Of a stretch of 64,000 nt of DNA, positions 31,786 to 43,244 are shown in pieces (within the stretch, counting starts at the first letter, position 1; each line of letters opens with the position of its first letter). Both the position numbers and the translations under genes were made by a program. Source of the stretch: Zea mays (lineage: Eukaryota > Streptophyta > Magnoliopsida > Poales > Poaceae); contig NC_050098.1 of NCBI RefSeq assembly GCF_902167145.1, positions 38,186,501 to 38,250,500 of the forward strand. The letters run 5' to 3'. The notes beneath the pieces were generated by a model. That model saw nothing but the letters and a program-made list of their open reading frames with translations. It did no database searches and had not been told where the DNA came from.

Positions 31786-34256
31786 TTAGGCCTTGTCCTT
31801 AGGTACCCAAACGGTCTTGGGTCCTTTCACATTACAAACAAGCACCTTGGATAGCCAAACACAAGTCTTTAGACTCTTGTGCTTGCCCCCAACATATTTG
31901 GCAACTACTTTGCCTGATTTGTTAGTAAGAACAAATGATGCATCAAAGGTATTAAATGAAATGATATGTTCATTTGAAGCATCAACAATCTTTCTCTTAG
32001 GCATCTTAACATGAGTTGTATGCCTAGAGCTAGAAGCCTCATTTCTGTAAATATAAGCATGATGAGCAACATGATGAGATTTCTTAGCATGAATTCTTCT
32101 AATCTTATGCTCAGGATAGTTTTAAGAATATAAAATGTAACCTTCTCTATCTTGTACCATGTGAGCCTTGCCCTTAATAAAGTTGGAAATCTTGTTTCTA
32201 TGAGCATTAAGTTTGATGTTGTTTTGGTTCCCAGGTTGGAAGCCAATCCCATCCTTAATTCCAGGGCGTCTCCCATTGTAAAGCATACTACGAGTAAATT
32301 TAAAATTTTCATTTTCAAACTCATGCTCGGCAATTTTGGCATTCAACTTAGCTATGTGATCATTTTGTTCTTTAACCATAGCAAGGTGATCATTCATAGC
32401 ATTAACATCAACATCTTTACATCTAGTGCAAATAGTAACATGCTCAACGGTAGATGTAGAAATATGACAAGCATTTAATTCTTCGATCTTGACAATTAAA
32501 CTATCATTTTCAGTTTTGAGACAAGAAATTGAATCATTGCTTGTGTTTAGCTCTTTAGTTAAGTTTTTTCATTTTTTAACTTCAAGAGCAAAAGTATCTT
32601 TTAGCTTAACAAATTTTTTGTTCTCCTTAATGAGTAGTTCTTCTTGGCATTCCAACATTTCATCCTTCTCGTTAATGGATTTTATCAATTCATTGATTTT
32701 CTCCTTTTGTTCTATGGTAAGGTTTGCAAAAAGAGAAGACAAATCATCATTCTTTTCACTAGAGCTACCCTCATCATCGGAAGTAGTATATTTGGGATGT
32801 CTCTAAGGTATACCTTCTTATTTTTTCTCTCCTTGACCATGAGACACTTGTGGCCGACGTTGGGGAAGAGAAGACCCTTGTTGATGGTGATGTTGGCGGC
32901 GTCCTCGTCGGAGGAGGAGTCGATGAAGCTCTCGTTGGAGTCTCACTCCCTTCCTATGTGCGCCTCACCACCCTTCTTCTTGTTGTCGTACTTATTCTTC
33001 TCCATCTTCTTCTTCCCTTTCTTGCCATCGTCCCTATCACTATCACTTGCATATGGACATTTAGCAATATAGTGACGGACTTACCACACCGGTAGCAAAC
33101 CCTCTTGGAGCGGGGTTTGTACTCCTTCCCCTTCATTTGCTTGAGGATTTTCCGGAAGCTCTTAATGATAAGAGCCATCTCATCGTTGTCAAGCTTGGAG
33201 GGCATCAATTGGGAGCCTATTGGTTGGTGTAGGCTCTTCCTTCTTTTCTTCTGCTGCCTTGAATGCAACGGGTTGCACCTCGGGTGTGGAGGTGGCACCT
33301 TGCTCCAAGTTGACAATGTGTTTGGAGTCTTTGACCATAAGTTCAAAGCACACAAACTTGCCAATCACCTCTTTAATAGACATTTGCTTATACCTAGGAT
33401 TCTCACGAATTAATTGCACTTGAGTGGGGTTACGAAAAACAAGATATCTTAGAATAACCTTGACCATTTCATTGTCATCCCACTTGGTGCTCCCGAGGTT
33501 GCGGACTTGGTTCACCATTGTCTTGAGCCGGTTGTACATGGCTTGTGGCTCTTTTCCTTTGCTGAGGACGAAACGACCGAGTTCTCCCTCGATTGTTTCT
33601 TGCTTGGTGATCTTGGTCACTTCGTCCCATTCATGCGTCGTTTTGAGGATGTCCCAAATTTCCTTGGCATTTTTCAACCCTTGCACCTTGTTGTACTCCT
33701 CTCTACATAAGGAAGCGAGGAGTATGGAGTTGGCTTAGGAGTTAAAGTGCCTCACTTGGGCGACCTCATCGGAGTCATAGTCCTCATCACCCACTTGTGG
33801 TGCATGCGCTCCAAACTCAACAATATCTCAAATGCTTTCGTGGAGTGAGGTTAGATGGTGCCTCATTTTATCAATCCACATACAATAATCTTCACCATCA
33901 AAGTACGGTGGTTTGCCTAAGGGAACGAAAAGTAAAGGAGCACGTTTAGGAATGCGAGGATAGCGAAGAGGGATCTTACTATACTTCTTACGCTATTGGC
34001 GCTTTGAAGATGTTGACTCGACGTCGAAGGTTGAGGGTGTGGATGAGTCGGTCTCATAGTAGACCACCTTCTTCATCTTCTTTTTCTTCTTGTCGCCCTT
34101 CTTGTGTGATTTGATGGAGCTAGCGGATTCATCCTTGTCCTCCTTGTGCTTATCGCCGGCCTCCTTTGACAGAGTCTTGCCTTCTTTCTTCTTCCCCAAA
34201 GATCCAGGCTTTTCCTCGGTGATCAACTCCTTTTTGGTGTGTTCTCCCGACATCAC
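31786..34256 (-). pseudogene. copia-B gag, decayed
   Basis: ATG 34256 begins MMSGEHTKKEL followed by a Lys-rich stretch and KKVVYYETDSS, as in copia-C gag. The core is at 33900-33190 (PLGKPPYFDGEDY, YNKVQGLKNAKEIWDILKTT, ELGRFVLSKGKEPQAMYNRL), the CCHC knuckle near 33085 (VCYRCGKS..., partly shifted), coiled coil and basic tail to TAA 31786 (VAKYVGGKHKSLKTCVW). Stops at about 33992, 33827 and 33737 and several frame changes separate the pieces. It encoded the particle protein; it is not functional now. Confidence 0.88.
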
Positions 34257-34283
34257 TTCGAGTTATTAGACTCTAATGAACAT

Positions 34284-34295
34284 CCTCTGATACCA
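34284..34295 (-). other. Primer binding site of copia-B
   Basis: Minus strand TGGTATCAGAGG, initiator-Met-type with a mismatch at the last base, two bases from the LTR end. Confidence 0.8.
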
Positions 34296-34297
34296 AT

Positions 34298-34475
34298 TGA
34301 AAGTCGCCTAGAGGGGGTGAATAGGCGAAACCTAAAAATTATAAACTTTGAACATGAACTGTACCCAGGGTTAGGATTAGAAACAAATAATGAATACGGA
34401 GTGCGGAAGAGAGTTCTTCTTGCTATGAGTTGCTCAATCATTGCGGATAACTTTGGGAGCTAACTAAAAAGATTA
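34298..34475 (-). repeat. copia-B 5' LTR, inner piece (178 bp)
   Basis: LTR end TGAAAGTCGCC on the plus strand, up to the copia-C insertion. The last five bases GATTA are one target-duplication copy; GATTG at 43245-43249 is the other, one base different. Confidence 0.88.
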
Positions 34476-35666
34476 TGAAAGGGAAATAGGGTCAAACCTT
34501 TTCCTAAATGATTTTGGTGGTTGAATTGCCTAACACAAACAATTGGACTAACTAGTTTGATCTAGATTATAAGTTCTACAGGTACCAAAGGTTCAACACA
34601 AACCAATAAAAAGTCCAAGATAGGGTTTCAAAATGAAAGGAGCAAAAGCAACCGAAGGCTGCCCTGGTATGGCGCACCGGACTGTCCGGTGTGCCATCGG
34701 ACAGTGTTCGGTGCACCAGGGAGATCAACTCTGAACTGCTCAGCTTCGGGTTTTTAGAGAGCCACTCCGCTATAATTCACCGGACTGTCCGGTGTTGCAC
34801 CGGACTGTCCGGTGTGCCAAGCGAAGCAACGGCTACTGCGCCAACGGTCGTCTACAAAAGTGTACAGTGAACGTGAACAGTGCGTGGACAGCGCGCGTAG
34901 AGTCAGAGCAGCGCCAGAAGGCACACCGGACAGTGAACAGTGACTGTCCGATGCACCACCAGACTGTCTGGTGGCCCCATCTGTCAGAGCTCCAACTGTC
35001 GAATCCTAATGGTTGGGTGACGTGGCTCGCGCACCGGACTGTCCGGTGCGCCCATCGACAGACAGCCTCCCCAACGGCCATTTTGGTGGTTGGGGCTATA
35101 AATACCCCCAACCACCACACTTCAAGGCATCCAAGTTTTCAGCCATTGCATTCAATACAAGAGCTCTAGACTTCACTCCAAGACACAAACAAGAGATCAA
35201 ATCCTCTCCCAAGTCCAGAATCACTCCAAACACTTACTGGCTAGTGAGAGAGAGATATTTGTGTTCATTTGAGTTCTTGTCGCTTGGATCGCTTTTCTTC
35301 TTCCCCATTTCTTGTTCTCAACACCTTTGTAATCAAAGCAAGAGACACCAAGTTGTGGTGGTCCTTGTAGGGTCTAAGTGACCCATTTGATTGAGGAGAA
35401 AAGCTCGCCGGTCTTAGTGATCGGTGGAGAGAGGGAAAGGGTTGAAAGAGACCCGGTCTTTGTGACCACCTCAACGGGGAGTAGGTTTGCAAGAACCGAA
35501 CCTCGGTAAAACAAATCACCGTGTCATCCGCTTTCATTTGCTTGTGATTTGTTTTCGCCCTCTCTTTCGGACTCGATTATATTTCTAATGCTAACCCGGC
35601 TTGTAGCTATGCTTAAAGTTTATAAATTTCAGATTTTCCTATTCACCCCCCTTTAGGTGACTTTCA
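34476..35666 (+). repeat. 5' LTR of copia-C (1191 bp)
   Basis: Begins TGAAAGGGAAATAGGGTC and ends AGGTGACTTTCA. CACCGGACTGTCCGGTG-type palindromes occur at about 34674, 34692, 34780, 34798, 34924 and 35031. Confidence 0.92.
35097..35104 (+). promoter_or_regulatory. TATA box of copia-C 5' LTR
   Basis: TATAAATA in TTGGGGCTATAAATACCCCC, downstream of the palindromes. The 3' LTR has the same box at 42675-42682. Confidence 0.75.
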
Positions 35667-35668
35667 AT

Positions 35669-35680
35669 TGGTATCGGAGC
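35669..35680 (+). other. Primer binding site of copia-C
   Basis: TGGTATCGGAGC, initiator-Met-type with one mismatch, two bases after the LTR. Confidence 0.85.
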
Positions 35681-35710
35681 CGGTACTTCATTAGAACCTA
35701 ACCGTTCGAA

Positions 35711-38343
35711 GTGATGTCGGGAGATCACACCAAGAGGGAGATGGTGACCGGCGAGAAGCCCACCACAAGCCACGGGAAGGCTCCATCAAAGGAGTCTGGC
35801 AACAAGAAGAGGGAGGAATCACCTCCCCGCGTCAAGTCACACCGGAGTGGCGACAAGAAGAAGAAAATGAAGAAAGTGGTCTACTACAAGACCGATTCTT
35901 CGTCGCCTTCCACCTCCGGCTCCGACGCGCCATCCGTCACTTCTAAGCGCCATGAGCGCAAGAAGTTTAGTAAGATCCCCCTACGCTACCCTCGCATTTC
36001 TAAACATACTCCTTTACTTTCCATCCCATTAGGCAAACCACCAGTCTTTAATGGTGAAGATTATAGTAGGTGGAGTGATATGATGAGGTATCACCTAACC
36101 TCACTCCACACAAGCATATGGGACATTGTTGAATTTGGAGCACAGGTACCATCCGTAGGGGATGAAGATTATGATGCGAACGAAGTCGCCCAAATCCGGC
36201 ACTTCAATTCCCAAGCAACTACTATACTCCTCACCTCTCTAAGTTGAGAGGAGTATAATAAGGTGCAAGGGTTGAAGAGTGCTAAAGAGATTTGGGACGT
36301 ATTAAAGACCACGCACGAAGGAGACGAGGTGACCAAGATCACCAAGAGCGAAACGACCGAGGGGCAGCTCGGTCGGTTCATACTCAACCAAGGAGAGGAG
36401 CCACAAGCTATGTACAACCGGCTCAAGATCTTGGTCAACCAAGTGCGCAACCTAGGGAGCACAAAATGGGATGACCATGAAATGGTCAAGGTTATTCTAA
36501 GATCACTTGTTTTTCTTAATCCTACACAGGTACAATTAATTCGTGGTGATCCTAGATACAAACTAATGTCTCTCGAGGAGGTTATAGGAAAGTTTGTGAG
36601 CTTTGAATTGATGATCAAAGGCTCCAAACAAATCATCGAGCAAGGCATCACCTCCACATCTGAAGTGCAACCCGTTGCCTTCAAAGCAACGGAGGAGAAG
36701 AAAGAAGAGTCTACATCAAGTAGGCTCCCCATCGACGCCTCCAAGCTCGACAACGAGGAAATAGCGCTCATCATCAAGAGCTTTCGCCAAATCCTCAAGC
36801 AAAGGAAGGGGAGAGACTACAAACCCCGTTCCAAGAAGGTTTGCTACAAGTGTGGTAAGCCCGGTCACTTTATAGCAAAATGTCCTATTTCTAGTGACAG
36901 TGACAGGGGCGACGACAAGAAGGGGAGAAGGAAGGAGAAGAAGTACTACAAGAAGAAGGGCGACGATGCCCACATGTGTCGGGAATGGGACTCCGATGAG
37001 AGCTCCACCGACTCCTCCTCCGACGAGGACGCCGCCAACATCGCCATCACCAAAGGCCTCCTCTTCCCCAACGTCGGCCACAAGTGCCTCAGGGCAAAGG
37101 GCGGCAAAAGAAGAAGGTAAAATCTAGAGCCTCCACTAAATATGCAACATCTAGTGATGAGGATAACTCTAGTGATGATGAAGAAAATTTGTTTGCCCCT
37201 TTTACCAATCTTAACATGCAACAAAAAGAAAAATTAAATGAATTGATTAGTGTCATTCATGAGAAGGATGAACTCTTGGATAGCCAAGAAGAATTCCTTA
37301 TTAAGGAAAACAAAAAGCATGTTAAGGTAAAAAATGCTTATGCTCAGGAGATAGAAAAATGTGAAAAATTAACTAGTGAGCTTAGCATATGCCATGACAC
37401 CATTTCCAACCTTAGGAATGAGAATGCTAGTTTATTTACTAAGGTTGAGAAATTAAATGTTTGTGATGATTCTCTAGTCAAACTTAAAAATGATAATGCT
37501 AATTTAATTGCTAAGATTAACAAGTTGAATGAATCTATTGCTAGCCTTAAGATTGAAAATGATAAATTAATTACTAAGGCTAAGAATTTAAATGTTTGCA
37601 ATGATATTGTTTCCAATCTTAGAAATGAAAATGCCATGTTACATGCTAAGATTGATGAATTAAATGTTTGCAAACCCTCTACATCTACTGTTGATCATGT
37701 TTCCATTTGTACTAGATGTAGAGATATTAATGTTGATGCTATCCATGATCACCTAGCCTTAATTAAACAAAAAAATGATCACATAGCTCAACTTAGTGCT
37801 AAAATTAATGAGCATGACTTAGAAAATGAAAATTTTAAATTTGCTAGAAGTATGTTCTATAGTGGGAGACGCCCTGGCATTAAGGATGGCATTGGCTTCC
37901 AACAGGGAGACAATGTCAAGCTTAATGCCCCCAAGAAATTGTCTAATTTTGTTAAGGGCAAAGCTCCCATGGTTCAGGATATCGAGGGCTATATTTTATA
38001 TCCTACTGGTTATCCCGAACACAAGATTAGGAGAATTCATTCTAGGAAGTCTCACTCTGGCTCTCATCATGCTTTTATGTATAAGAGTGAGGCATCTAGT
38101 TCTAGGCAATCCACTCATGTTAAATTGCCTAAAAAGAAATCTCCTATTGCATCAAATGAACCTAATATTTCATTTAAAACTTTTGATGCTTCTTATGTGC
38201 TTACTAACAAATCAGGCAAAGTAGTTGCCAAATATGTTGGGGGCAAACACAAGGGCTCCAAGACTTGTGTTTGGGTACCCAAGGTGCTTGTTTCTAATGT
38301 GAAAGGACCCAAGACCGTTTGGGTACCTAAGAACAAGGCCTAA
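35711..38343 (+). pseudogene. copia-C gag, two breaks
   Basis: Starts ATG 35711 or 35714 (MMSGDHTKREM). The gag core has PLGKPPVFNGEDYSRWSDMM, YNKVQGLKSAKEIWDVLKTT and QLGRFILNQGEEPQAMYNRL. A CCHC knuckle CYKCGKPGHFIAKC is near 36842-36883. A Lys and Ser/Asp-rich stretch follows, then a long coiled coil with four 21-24-residue repeats (37408-37680), and the basic tail KVVAKYVGGKHKGSKTCVW to TAA 38341-38343. Breaks: an in-frame TGA at 36245-36247 and a one-base frameshift near 37100-37120. The open length after the second break (419 codons) shows little other damage. Confidence 0.9.
37408..37680 (+). repeat. Fourfold internal repeat in the copia-C gag coiled coil
   Basis: Units beginning LRNENASLFTKVEKLNVC, LKNDNANLIAKINKLN, LKIENDKLITKAKNLNVC and LRNENAMLHAKIDELNVC, period 63-72 bp. 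The corresponding part of copia-B gag has only one clear unit, so the number expanded or shrank after the two lines split. Confidence 0.8.
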
Positions 38344-38357
38344 ACTTGTTTTGTAGG

Positions 38358-41300
38358 TTTATGCATCCGGGGGCTCAAGCTGGATCATTGATAGCGGGTG
38401 CACAAACCACATGACTGGGAAAAAAGGATGTTCTCCTCCTACAAGAAAAACAATGATCCTCAAAGAGCTATCACATTCGGGGATGGAAATCAAGGTTTGG
38501 TCAAAGGACTTGGTAAAATTGCTATATCACCTGACCATTCTATTTCCAATGTTTTTCTTGTAGATTCTTTATATTACAACTTGCTTTCAGTTTCTCAATT
38601 ATGCAAAATGGGCTACAATTGTCTTTTTACGGATGTAGGTGTTACTGTCTTTAGAAGAAGTGATGATTCAGTAGCATTTAAGGGAGTACTCGAGGGTCAG
38701 TTGTACTTAGTTGATTCCAATAGAGCTGAACTCGATACTTGCTTAATTGCTAAGACTAATATGGGTTGGCTCTAGCATCGCCGACTAGCCCATGTTGGGA
38801 TGAAGAATCTTCACAAGCTTCTAAAGGGAGAACACATTTTGGGACTAACAAATGTTCATTTTGAGAAAGACAGGATTTATAGCGCATGTCAAGCAGGGAA
38901 GCAAGTTGGTGTTCATCATCCACACAAGAACATCATGACGACCGACAGGCCGCTTGAGCTACTCCACATGGATCTATTCGGCCCGATAGCTTACATAAGC
39001 ATCGGCGAGAGTAAGTATTGTCTTGTAATTGTGGATGATTATTCTCGCTTCACTTGGGTGTTCTTTTTGCAGGAAAAATCACAAACCCAAGAGACCTTAA
39101 AGGGATTCTTAAGACAGGCTCAAAATGAGTTCGGCTTAAGGATCAAAAAGATTAGAAGCGATAATGGGACGGAGTTCAAGAACTCTCAAATAGAAGGCTT
39201 TCTTGAGGACGAGGGCATCAAGCATGAGTTCTCTTCTCCCTACACACCACAACAAAATGGTGTAGTGGAGAGGAAGAATAGAACTCTACTTGACATGGCA
39301 AGGACCATGCTTGATGAGTACAAGACTTCGGACTGGTTTTGGGCGGAGGCAATCAACACCGCTTGCTACACCATCAACCGTCTCTACCTTCACCGAATTC
39401 TCAAGAAGACATCATATGAACTCCTAACTGGTAAAAAGCCCAATGTTTCATATTTTAGAGTATTTGATAGCAAATGTTTTATTCTTGTTAAAAGATGTAG
39501 AAAATCTAAATTTGCTCCTAAGGCTGTAGAAGGCTTTTTACTTGGTTATGACTCAAACACAAGGGCATATAGAGTCTTTAACAAGTCCACTGGACTAGTT
39601 GAAGTTTCTTGTGACATTGTGTTTGATGAGACTAATGGCTCTCAAGTAGAGCAAGTTGATCTTGATGAGCTAGATGATGAAGAGGCTCCATGCGTCGCGC
39701 TAAGGAACATGTCCATTGGGGATGTGTGTCCTAAGGAATTCGAAGAGCCTCCACATGCATAAGATCAACCGTCATCTTCCATGCAAGCATCTCCACCAAC
39801 CCAAGATGAGGATCAAGCTGAAGATGATGTAAATGAAGATCAAGAAGAGCCACCTCAAGAGGAGGACAATGATCAAGGGGGAGATGCCAATGATCAAGAC
39901 AAGGAAGATGATCAGGGTCCAAGACCGCCACACCCAAGAGTCCACCAAGCGATACAACGAGATCACTCCGTGAACTCCATCCTCGGTGATATTCATAAGG
40001 GGGTAACCACTCGATCTCGTGTTGCTCACTTTTGTGAACATTACTCTTTTGTGTCTTCTATTGAGCCATACAGGGTGGAAGACGCATTAAGAGATTCGGA
40101 TTGGGTGTTGGCAATGCAAGAGGAACTCAACAACTTCACGAGGAATGAGGTATGGCATTTAGTTCCACGTCCTAATCAAAATGTTGTAGGAACCAAATGG
40201 GTCTTCCGTAACAAGCAAGATGAGCATGGTGTGGTGACAAGGAACAAAGCCCGACTTGTGGCTAAGGGATATTCACAAGTCGAAGGTTTGGATTTCAGTG
40301 AAACCTATGCACCCATAGCTAGGCTTGAGTCAATTCGCATATTACTTGCCTATGCTACTTACCATGGCTTTAAGCTCTATCAAATGGACGTGAAACGTGC
40401 CTTCCTCAATGGACCAATCAAGGAGGAGGTCTATGTTGAGCAACCTCCTGGCTTTGAAGATAGTGAGTACCCAAACCATGTGTATAAACTCTCTAAGGCG
40501 CTTTATGGGCTCAAGCAAGCCCCAAGAGCATGGTATGAATGCCTAAGAGATTTTCTTATCACTAATGGATTCAAAGTCGGAAAAGCCGATCCTACTCTCT
40601 TTACTAAAACTATTGCAAATGACTTGTTTGTATGCCAAATTTATGTTGATGATATCATATTTGGGTCTACTAACAAATCTACTTGTGAAGAGTTTAGTAG
40701 GATCATGATTCAAAAAATCGAGATGTCTATGATGGGAGAGTTGAAGTATTTCTTAAGATTTCAAGTGAAGCAACTCCAAGAGGGCACCTTCATTAGCCAA
40801 ACAAAGTACACTCAAGATATACTCACCAAGTTTGGAATGAAGGATGCCAAGCCCATCAAGACACCCATGGGAACCAATGGGCATCTCGACCTCGACATGG
40901 GAGGTAAATCAGTAGATCAAAAGGTATACCAGTCGATGATAGGTTCTTTACTCTATTTATGTGCATCTTGACCGAATATTATGCTTTCCGTATGCATGTG
41001 TGCAAGATTTCAAGCCGATCCTAAGAAAGTTCACCTTAGGGTCGTGAAATGAATCTTGAGATATTTAGTTCATACACCTAAGTTTGGTCTTTGGTACCCT
41101 AGGGGATCCACTTTTGATTTAATAGGTTATTCAGATGCTAATTGGGCAGGGTGTAAAATTGATAGAAAGAGCACATCAGGGACTTGTCAGTTCTTAGGAA
41201 GATCTCTGGTGTCTTGGGCTTCAAAGAAACAAAACTCAGTAGCTCTTTCAACCGCCGAAGCCGAGTACATTGCCGCAGGCCATTGTTGCGCGCAATTGCT

Positions 41301-41594
41301 TTGGATGAGGCAAACCCTTAGGGACTATGGCTACAAATTAACCAAAGTCCCTCTCCTATGTGATAATGAGAGTGCAATCCGCATGGCGTATAATCCCGTT
41401 GAGCACAGCCGCACTAAGCACATAGCCATTCGGTATCACTTTCTGAGGGATCACCAACAAAGGGGGATATCGAGATAGCCTATGTTAGCACCAAAGAACA
41501 ATTAGCTGATATCTTTACCAAGCCATTAGATGAGAAAACCTTTACCAAACTTAGGCATGAGCTAAACATTCTTGATTCTAGGAACTTTGATTAA
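38358..41594 (+). pseudogene. copia-C pol polyprotein, disrupted
   Basis: Protease motif WIIDSGCTNHMTG near 38388, integrase finger HRRLAHVGMKNLHKLLKGEH at 38780, DDE core (LLHMDLFGPIAYIS, RSDNGTEF, QQNGVVERKN), reverse transcriptase ([23 protein letters not shown]) and RNase H ([49 protein letters not shown]), ending at TAA 41592-41594. Breaks: one base lost near 38420, TAG 38773, TAA 39760, TGA 40969, TGA near 41049 and a frameshift near 41470. Several stops fit single C-to-T or G-to-A changes (TGG to TAG, CAA to TAA). The reading frame has TAG immediately before its first conserved codon (38358), inside a 3'-splice-site-like tract. Confidence 0.9.
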
Positions 41595-42411
41595 TCCTTT
41601 GCACACATAGCTCATTTATGTATCTTTGATCCTATATCTTTCATTTGCTATGACTCATATGTTTTCAAGTGTATTTTCATGATAAGTCATAGATTGAAAG
41701 GGAAATGGAGTTCTCGGCGAAGACAAGGCTTCCACTCCACTCTATCGGTATCATCTACCCTTCGCCGTCACTCCGCACCCTTCTTCACTTTGGTATAATC
41801 TTCACTCATATTTATTTGTACCATTGGGGAGAAAGTAAAAGGGCTCTAAAGACTTCGTTTTTGGCGATTAATGCCAAAGGGGGAGAGAGTATTAGCACAA
41901 AGCAAAAGGACCGCACCACCACGCCAATTTCAAAAATTTTCGAAACAAAGTTTTAATGTTTTCAATTGGTATTCCTCTAAGAAAATCTATATTTTAAAGA
42001 GGAGTGTTTCAAAATTGGTATCTAAAGTATTTGATCTTTTTCAATTGATAAAACCCTCTTGAACACTAAGAGGAGAATTTCATTAAAGGGGAGTTTTGTT
42101 TAGTCAAAGGAAAAGCATTTGAAACAGGGGGAGAAAATTTCAAATCTTGAAAATGCTTCTAGAAATCTTATTAATATACCTTTGACTATTTGCAAAAAGA
42201 CTTTGAAAAGAATTTGCAAAAACAAAACAAGTGGTGCAAGAGTGGTCCAAAATGTTAAATAAGAAGAAAACAATCCATGCATATCTTATGAAAGTTTAAA
42301 TTGGTTTAATTCCAAGCAACCTTTGCACTTACCTTATGCAAACTAGTTCAATTCTGCACTTATATATTTGCTCTGGTTTGTGTTGGCATCAATCACCAAA
42401 AAGGGGGAGAT
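41595..42411 (+). other. copia-C 3' non-coding region with polypurine tracts
   Basis: GGGGGAGA-type tracts near 41880, 42128 and directly before the LTR (AAAAAGGGGGAGATT, 42399-42411). No ORF is supported. Confidence 0.75.
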
Positions 42412-43244
42412 TGAAAGGGAAATAGGGTCAAACCTTTTCCTAAATGATTTTGGTGGTTGAATTGCCCAACACAAACAATTGGACTAACTAGTTTGCTCTA
42501 GATTATAAGTTCTACAGGTGCCAAAGGTTCAACACAAACCAATAAAAAGTCCAAGATAGGGTTCAAAATGAAAGGAGCAAAAGCAACCAAAGGCTGCCCT
42601 GGTCTGGCGCACCGGACTGTCCGGTGCGTTCATCGACAGACAACCTCCCCAACGGCCATTTTGGTGGTTGGGGCTATAAATACCCCCCAACCACCACACT
42701 TCAAGGCATCCAAGTTTTCAGCCATTACATTCAATACAAGAGCTCTAGACTTCACTCCAAGACACAAACAAGAGATCAAATCCTCTCCCAAGTCCAGAAT
42801 CACTCCAAACACTTAGTGGCTAGTGAGAGAGAGATATTTGTGTTCATTTGAGTTCTTGTCGCTTGGATCACTTTTCTTCTTCCCCATTTCTTGTTCTCAA
42901 CACCTTTGTAATCAAAGCAAGAGACACCAAGTTGTGGTGGTCCTTGTAGGGTCTAAGTGACCCATTTGATTGAGGAGAAAAGCTCGCTGGTCTTAGTGGT
43001 CGGTGGAGAGAGGGAAAGGGTTGAAAGAGACCCGGTCTTTGTGCCCACCTCAACGGGGAGTAGGTTTGCAAGAACCGAACCTCGGTAAAACAAATCATTG
43101 TGTCATCCGCTTTCATTTGCTTGTGATTTGTTTTCACCCTCTCTTTCGGACTCGATTATATTTCTAACGCTAACCCGGCTTGTAGCTGTGATTAAAGTTT
43201 ATAAATTTCAGATTTGCCTATTCACCCCCCTCTAGCGACTTTCA
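42412..43244 (+). repeat. 3' LTR of copia-C with internal deletion (833 bp)
   Basis: Begins TGAAAGGGAAATAGGG and ends TAGCGACTTTCA. Compared with the 5' LTR it lacks 357 bp between two copies of GCGCACCGGACTGTCCGGTG (34672-34691 and 35029-35048 in the 5' LTR), keeping one copy at about 42606-42625. Confidence 0.92.

Larger units (their letters stand above)
34476..43244 (+). mobile_element. copia-C: Sirevirus (Ty1/copia) inserted in the copia-B LTR
   Basis: LTRs at 34476-35666 (1191 bp) and 42412-43244 (833 bp), primer site at 35669, gag 35711-38343, pol 38358-41594, polypurine tracts and a near-perfect target duplication GATTA/GATTG. All parts are in order, but gag and pol have several stops and frameshifts. 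The 3' LTR lost 357 bp between two identical palindrome repeats. About 24 differences over the shared 833 bp. Confidence 0.93.
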
